64,000 nt of DNA from Chlorella sorokiniana. Its lineage: Eukaryota > Chlorophyta > Trebouxiophyceae > Chlorellales > Chlorellaceae. The DNA is taken from positions 1 through 64,000 of the forward strand of contig CP084618.1 in the NCBI GenBank assembly GCA_025917655.1, written 5' to 3'. The position numbers were made by a program, and so were the translations under genes. The notes under the pieces were generated by a model. That model was not told the origin of the DNA, did not search any database, and saw nothing but the letters and a program-made list of their open reading frames with translations. Shown here in pieces: positions 58,101-64,000 of this stretch; within the stretch, counting starts at the first letter, position 1; each line of letters starts with the position of its first letter.

Positions 58101-61100
58101 CCTCCCACCACCAACATAGCCGCCACATGACAAAGAACTGAACCCAACAGCATGCGAACCACTTGCCACCATCATGCAAAGCACTTGCCACCATGCACAC
58201 GCACGCACCTTGTTCTTGTCCATTAAGTGTTGGGCGCTGTAGCACACCTCCCCCGCATAGTGGTCCACCGCAAAGGCGTGGGGCTGGCGGCGGGGCACGC
58301 CGAAGCGCGGCTGCCCCGCCAGGCGCGTGCGCAGCGTGTGGGCCAAGTCCTGGAGGAGGGGGGGGCACACTGTGCAGGAGTGGATTCACTGGGCTGTCGG
58401 TGGCGTTGGCGGCTGCGCATGTACAGAGGACGTTTCAGTGTGTGTGTCTGGTGGTGGCAGGAAGGGGAAGGGGGGGGCGGGGGGCACATGGTTCTTGCAA
58501 TGCCAGCGACGCAGGCAGCCACAGCGAGGATCAAGAGTGTCGACAGGCGACGGGCAGGTGCACGCAGCCAGCAGGGCTCGGCTCGCTGCGCACAGGGCAG
58601 CGTACTTCCACAGCCCGGCAGCTGCGGCACGTCAGCGGCGGCGGCGCTGTGTCGACGGTACAGCGGTACTGCACCTGGTACGTGGCGCGTGGCAGCCGGC
58701 ACGCCTCGTCAATCAGCGGGAACACGCCCAGCGAGCCGGCGCCGCCCTCCAGCCTGCAGGGGAAGCAGGGTGGGCAGCCAGTTTGGACCACAACGCCCTA
58801 CCAGGGGTTGTTCCTATTGTTAGCAAGCCATTCTGCATGCCCGCCGCAGCAGCCAGGCCCGCTTCCACAGGATGCTTCCAGACAGGCCGACGGCGTGCAG
58901 CGGCGGGCGTCGGCGGTACCGGCAGCTTCCCCCAGCTTCCTCACAGGTCCAGGCAGTCCTGGTTGTCCACGAAGTCGATGTAGGACCAGGCGATGCCCTC
59001 CCGCGCATACTCCTCCTGCTCGCCCTGCAGGGGAGACGGGGGGCACAACAGAAAGATGGATGCCGACGGGCACCCTCCCGCACTGCTTGCCCTTTCGTGC
59101 GCTCGGTGTGCGTGGCTGCAGAGACGAGGCCGCAGAGCTCGGTTTGTGGTGACAGGAAGGGGTTTGGGCATACACAGCAGCCTGGAAGACCCCCGGACCG
59201 CCACCCAACACCACCACACACACACCAACACACTGGCCCACCTTGAACACGTGGGCGTTGAACTGCTGCTGCAGCCGCTCGTTGGCCAGGTTGATGCACA
59301 GCTGCTCAAAGGAGTTGACGTCGAACGACTCAAAGCCTGGGGGAGGGAGGGGGAGGGAGGAGGGTGGGCGTGTCATCAGCAAAGGGGCGGGGTAGGGGAA
59401 CAGCAGCAGGGCGAGAGGCATGGGCTTAACAGTGCGCTCAAAGATCCGGCGCAGCTTCTCTCCCCCAACCACAGCGGAAAGGCTCCTGGGTCACAAGCCA
59501 TTGACCCCAGCCATCCTGTGCCTCCTTCCCACACCCACCGTAGATGTCGAGGATGCCAATCGATCTCCGCTGCTGCTGCCCCGCCGCAGCGCTCGCCAGA
59601 GCCTGCGGCGCACAAGAACAAAGAGCACAGGCTAGGGAGGTCAGGGTACTGGGGTTGCAAGAAGCAGCACTGCTGCGTGCAATGCATTCTACCAGATGAC
59701 GCCACCACCCCACAGCGGCCACCCACCCAGCGAGTTGATCTTGCGGTTGATGGCGGAAACCAGCCAGTCGAAGAGGCGGGCGTAGAGGGTCTTGGCCAGA
59801 GCGTCGCGGGACTCGGCAGCGGCGGCTGCGCGGCGGGAGGGGGGCAGAAGAGGGGAGGGGGCCGCACCCGGCAGTGACAATGCAAGGAAGTGGGTGGCTG
59901 GGGAGAGATGTGGGTGTGGAAGTTCGAGGGCGGGGAGAAGGGCGGTACAGGGCGCAGCGGGTGCAAAGCAGGCATGCACGGGCGGGCAGGGGGAAGGTAA
60001 AGGCAGCTGGCCGCGAAACGATGAGAGGCAGCGCCTGCACTTGCCCCAAGCCCTGTACCACCAAGTGGTGACCAATCCACACACAACCAGCGCCCCCACC
60101 CACCCGCGTCCAACCGCTTCACGATGCGCTCTCCGCGCGTGACAATGGCGCTGGTGGTGAGGGCGGCCTCAAGCCGAGGTCGGATACCTGTCCGGGAAGG
60201 AAAGCAGGCACGGGAAGGAAAGCAGGCACGGGAAGAAAGGGAAAGAAACGGTTAAGAATGGGTGTTGCCGGCTGAGACGGGGACCGCCATCCGTGTCGTT
60301 ACGCAGGCCTGTAGGCCCATCCAGCCACGACCGCCGGGCCAGGCGCATGCCGCTCCCCCTGCTCCAACGCCCCGTTGGGCCCCTGAGCAGCCCATCCTCC
60401 AGCCAGCAGCCAGCAGCAGCGGCAGCGCACCCCAGCAAGCGCGCGGCGGCCTCCAGAGCTGCTGCGGCGCTGCCGCCCGCCACTATGGCCTCGTCGCGAG
60501 AGGAGAGCGCAAAGTCGATGTTGCCGAGGTGCAGCACGCCCGCCACAATGCGCAGGACTGGAAGGGGGGGGGGGGACGGGAGGTTAAATTGTGATGAGTG
60601 ACAGCTGAATGGCGAGGAGGAGGCTTCGGGGGATCCCGGTGGTTGCTTGGCTAACACCAGCCGCGGTGCTGGTGTGTGTACAGCTGTGCCTTGCTTGTTC
60701 ATCGGGCCACCAATCCCTTCCAACGACCGGTTCCAGCGCAGAGGGGCGCGCAGCGCGGCGGCGGCCGCCCCACCTGCTTCCACATGGTGCTGCTGCAGGC
60801 CCACAATGCGCATCGCCTCCAGGGTGTGCCTACAGACAAGGGAAGCCAGGAGAACACGTGGAGAGAAGGGCAGCGGTTGACAGGAAAGCGAGCAATGTGG
60901 CGATGATGCCGAGCGAGGGGGGGCGGGTGAGGCGGGTGCTCCCAGCGGCAGTGTGATAAACCTGCTGAGCTGGCAACCCGGGCAGAGGGTAACACAGAAA
61001 AGCAAGCAGAGCAGGCGCTTGCCCCCTCGCTCACAGGCGCAACCACAGCCCCCATGAAGCACTTAAGCACATGCACCACCCCCACGCAGCTGCCTCAACA

Positions 61101-63910
61101 CCTGAACTCCTGGGCATCGTCCACGTCACTCAGCGCAAACGCCTCGCTCTGGGCCAGGTAGCGGAAGGAGGCGGCGCCGCCCTCCAGCCTGTCCGGGGGG
61201 AGGGGGCAGGCTAGTGCGACTGGATGAGTTGTGCTCTGTACCATGCAAATTGATTGTATGCTCGTGTGCATGCGTGGGAGCGAGCGTGGTGGGATAGGCT
61301 TGGGGGTGATGGTGGGATAGGCTTGGGGTGATGATGGGTGGTGGGTGTGGGTGGGCAGGAAACCATGAGGGCTTTCCCGCAAGTGCAGCTGCTGCGCTGG
61401 GGCACACTCCCTCCCCTTTGGCAGCCCTCCGCTTACCCCAGCTCCTGCCGCTGCTCCGGCGAAGCTCCAGCGCAGAGCTGGTAGAATATGTGGTAGGAGC
61501 GCTCCGGGGACTTGATGGACACGACGCGGGAGCTGAGAGTGAGAAGAGGGGGGGGGGGCAAGGGGAAGGGAACAGGGGCAAACGAAAGGGGTGAGACTGG
61601 CCAGAAGCGAGGCATGCCCGCAGAGGGGTATGGGCGCGGCGCGGCCAGCGCTCGCTTGCGATGAGCACAGCTGCGGACAGCCACCTTCAACAGCACTCAC
61701 TCGCGCCTCTGCTGACCCCAAATTGTGCAAAACACAATACAATATGGAGCGCAAGCAGCGGAGGGGGCAGCAGGGGCAGCAGCGCACCGCTCCAGCAGGT
61801 AGGTGGAGATGGAGGCGCCGGTGACGCGCCCCCCCGCATCAAAGTCGATCTCCACAAACTTGCCAAAGCGGGATGAGTTGTCGTTGCGGGAGGTCTTGGC
61901 GTTGCCAAACGCCTCCAGCAGCGGGTTGCTCTCCAGCACCTGCGGAGGGTGAAGGACAAAACGGTGCATGCAAACCACTGATGATTTTGGGTGTTGAGGG
62001 GAAAGGGGGAGGGCAGAACGGGGGTGGGGCATAGTGTGCATGGTCGCTTGCAGCCTGTGCTGCAGGAAGAGCTGGACATACTGCAAGGAACCATCGCGGG
62101 CACCAGGCGTCTGAAGCTGCCCCTTGCCTGCTCCTCAATGGGCGCCGTCTCCACGCCGGTGTGCACCCCGTGCGCCGCCGCGCCGCCGTTGCTGGTTGTG
62201 CGGGCCAGGGAGGGTGCCGCCAGCTGGTGCCCGTGAGTGGGCATGGCGCGGTGGGCGAGGTACTGCGGGGCACGATTGAGCGGCGCAGGCTCGCGTCAAA
62301 AGAGCAGTCAAGCAAGGCGGTACGGGGAGGAGCATTGAAGCTGGGAGGGACCCTTGCAAAGCTGCAGCACGAACTGCACCGGCGCAACGTGCACGCCAGC
62401 TGGGATGCAGCGTCGCTGGCCGTCCCAAAGTGAATCGAGCAGCGCGATGGCTTGAGCCCCGCTAAACCATTGCCCATTGATTATCGCCATTGAAAACACC
62501 CAGCCTACAGACGAAACTTGGTTTCCCCCTCCTTTACCTGCATCACCATCTTGGCGCTCTCCGTCTTGCCCGCACCCGACTCCCCGCTGATCAGGATGGC
62601 CTGCCGCGCCTCGTCGACCATCATGGCGCTGTAGGCCTGCGCCAAAGAAGAATAATGCAAACAAACAATCAAACACGATAAAGGAGAAGAAGGGACGGAA
62701 GAAAGACATTGCTGAATCAGTAGGAGGCGCCGCCGCGGTGGCAGGACCCAGCCCGCAGGCGCAAGGCAACTGATTGAGGCTGCAGGGTCCAGGAAGGTAG
62801 GCAGCCACGCTGGGTGCGCCAGTGCGGCACGCAAGCAATCATGCCAGTCTCCACCCCCAAAACATCAAACACACACACGCGCCTGCTCTGCTATTGCATA
62901 CACGTGTGGCGACAGCTCCCCAGGGGCACGCCGCGGTACTGGGCCATCATGCGCGGACCGTACAGCTGGCGCAGCCGCTTGTGCGGGTTGGCCTGCGCGT
63001 TTTTGGCGGGCAGGGGCTAGGGTCAGGGTGGAAGGGGGTGGGAGCGGAGCTGGAGGACCAGGAGGGGGAGCGGAGCGATGCTGATCCTGAGGACGGGCAG
63101 CAGCACAGGAGTGCCGGGCAGACTCAGCTGCAGCGCAGCGTATGCAACGTTGCGCGTCTGACAGACCGCACCTCTGCCATCCTCCCCCTCCCCCATGCAC
63201 CCTTGCAACAACACCTAGCCCCACGGCTTGCCCCGCCCACCGCGATGAGGATGGAGCCGGAGTACGTATAGATGGAGTCGAGGCCGTACCGCACGCGCAG
63301 AGTGTGCAGGATCCTATACCGCAGGGAGCAAGGTGGGCGGGTGCAGCATTGAATGGACAGAGGTGGGGGTGACGGCAGTGCAAGCAGTGCAGCCAGAGGG
63401 CTCAATGCCTGCTGCTGCACCGAAGGTGGTCGGAGCCGCCCCCGCCCCGCCCCAACCACCCAATCGAAACGAGCAATGCAAGCGTGCGGCGCCCCGTCCC
63501 CAGGACATTCTTCTTCATCACACGCCGCCCACCCGCACACTGCCCTCACCCAGGCTCATGCAGGAAGTCAGACTTGACCAGATCGTCCACGGTGTCGTCC
63601 CGCTCGTTCTGGGAGGACAGGAAGAAAGGATGGGAGAAGGAAGTCACGTCGCGACAGGGGCGGCAGGACGGGCAGGTGCCCTGAGCGGGACACACGTATG
63701 GGCTGCCGAACGAGCGGCCGTGCTGGCATCGCTGGGCATGCGCAGGCAAGCCTGCCCTGCGGCAAGCCAGGCGAGCTCTGCGATCATGCCGGGCGCAGGC
63801 GGGGCCACCTGCAGGCAGCAGTCGCCGGCTGGCAGCCTCTCAAGCTCCTGCCCATCCTCGGTCTTTACATCCAGCAACGGCTCTGTGCCGGGCTGCTTGT
63901 GGACGGCCTG
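49136..63910 (-). CDS. Myosin heavy chain, class XI/V type (5' end outside the window)
   Basis: The first exon in the window (63910-63808; [20 protein letters not shown]) is the late SH3-like part, so the start lies beyond 64000. The motor follows: [15 protein letters not shown]-loop [10 protein letters not shown] (about 62590-62560), switch [11 protein letters not shown] (about 61890-61850), switch II DIYG|FE split between exons (59540/59338), [64 protein letters not shown] and [12 protein letters not shown]. Then come about five IQ motifs (55765-55130; [30 protein letters not shown]), a long Ala/Glu coiled coil, and a dilute cargo domain ([69 protein letters not shown]). The tail ends [14 protein letters not shown] at 49136. 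It should be an actin-based organelle-transport motor. The last-exon frame is the least certain part; an alternative stop is 49156. Confidence 0.93.
49870..52570 (-). other. Myosin dilute (DIL) cargo-binding tail
   Basis: Exons read [144 protein letters not shown] and [18 protein letters not shown]. This is the family order of the globular tail of plant myosin XI and animal/fungal myosin V, which binds organelle receptors. Its presence separates this gene from short-tailed class VIII myosins. Confidence 0.88.
56047..63910 (-). other. Myosin motor domain exons
   Basis: More than fifteen exons encode the ATPase head. All nucleotide-binding elements are canonical ([26 protein letters not shown]), and the actin-binding region and converter are present ([43 protein letters not shown]). 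A glycine/serine-rich insert ([20 protein letters not shown], near 56530) sits in the converter region and is longer than usual. No catalytic residue is seen to be missing. Confidence 0.9.
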
Positions 63911-64000
63911 CGGTACAACAGACAGTCCGGCAGGCAGTACAAGGGCCTCAGTGAGGGCGCGGCAGGGGCTGCGGCCCAGTAGGCACGCCGTGGCGGTTAC
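63911..64000. other. Intron of the myosin gene at the window edge
   Basis: The minus-strand sequence ahead of the exon at 63910 ends in a CTGTTGTACCGCAG-type acceptor, so these last 90 bases are intron. The upstream exon with the start codon lies outside the window. Confidence 0.7.

Noticed and set aside
1-64000. tRNA, rRNA, CRISPR or transposon insertions
   Set aside because: Reading both strands I saw no cloverleaf-type tRNA, no rRNA segment, no spaced palindromic repeats and no transposase or integrase motifs. Short degenerate copies could be missed by eye.

Overview
The window is the left end of a chromosome from a GC-rich, intron-dense green alga. It opens with about 38 CCCTAAA heptamers, the C-rich strand of the plant-type telomere TTTAGGG. 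That unit fits a trebouxiophyte such as Chlorella or Micractinium better than Chlamydomonas, which uses TTTTAGGG. Coding exons are short, rich in GC and Ala/Pro, and split by GT-AG introns of roughly 100-250 bases. Gene-free stretches are visibly richer in A+T. The species itself is inference.

Layout. 1-267 is telomere, followed by degenerate telomere-like sequence and about 1.5 kb of subtelomere with no supported gene. 1891-13709 (-) is a very large receptor cyclase: signal peptide, plant-type leucine-rich repeats, FN3-like modules, one membrane segment and three tandem class III cyclase homology domains. 14714-about 19790 (-) encodes a probably plastid, membrane-anchored coiled-coil/TPR protein. 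20054-21087 (+) encodes a small plastid-type membrane protein with a CxxC...CxxC zinc-finger-like module. 21257-23476 (-) encodes a CHID1-like GH18-family secreted protein. 24036-29760 (+) encodes a protein of about twelve MORN strands followed by two filamin repeats. 30214-36031 (+) and 36776-about 44658 (+) are tandem paralogues encoding proline-rich, probably hydroxyproline-rich secreted glycoproteins. 45696-about 47128 (+) is a small Ser/Pro-rich gene with an EF-hand-like C-terminus. 49136-63910 (-) is a class XI/V-type myosin heavy chain (motor, IQ motifs, coiled coil, dilute domain) whose 5' end lies beyond the window.

There is no operon logic here, because these are separate eukaryotic genes. 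By function they lean to the cell surface and cytoskeleton: a signalling receptor, two wall-type glycoproteins, a secretory GH18-like protein, a MORN-filamin scaffold and a cargo-carrying myosin.

The most interesting locus is the receptor cyclase. Its first cyclase domain keeps the metal-binding aspartates. Its third keeps the Asn/Arg catalytic pair and a Lys/Asp pair typical of adenylate cyclases. The middle domain keeps neither. This suggests one polypeptide folding back to build a single C1/C2-like adenylate cyclase site.

Several well-conserved exons in different genes show a one-base slip at a G or C run. This looks more like leftover assembly error than real gene decay and should be kept in mind when using any exon coordinates. 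Exon borders given as 'about' were read by eye from splice motifs and family similarity.
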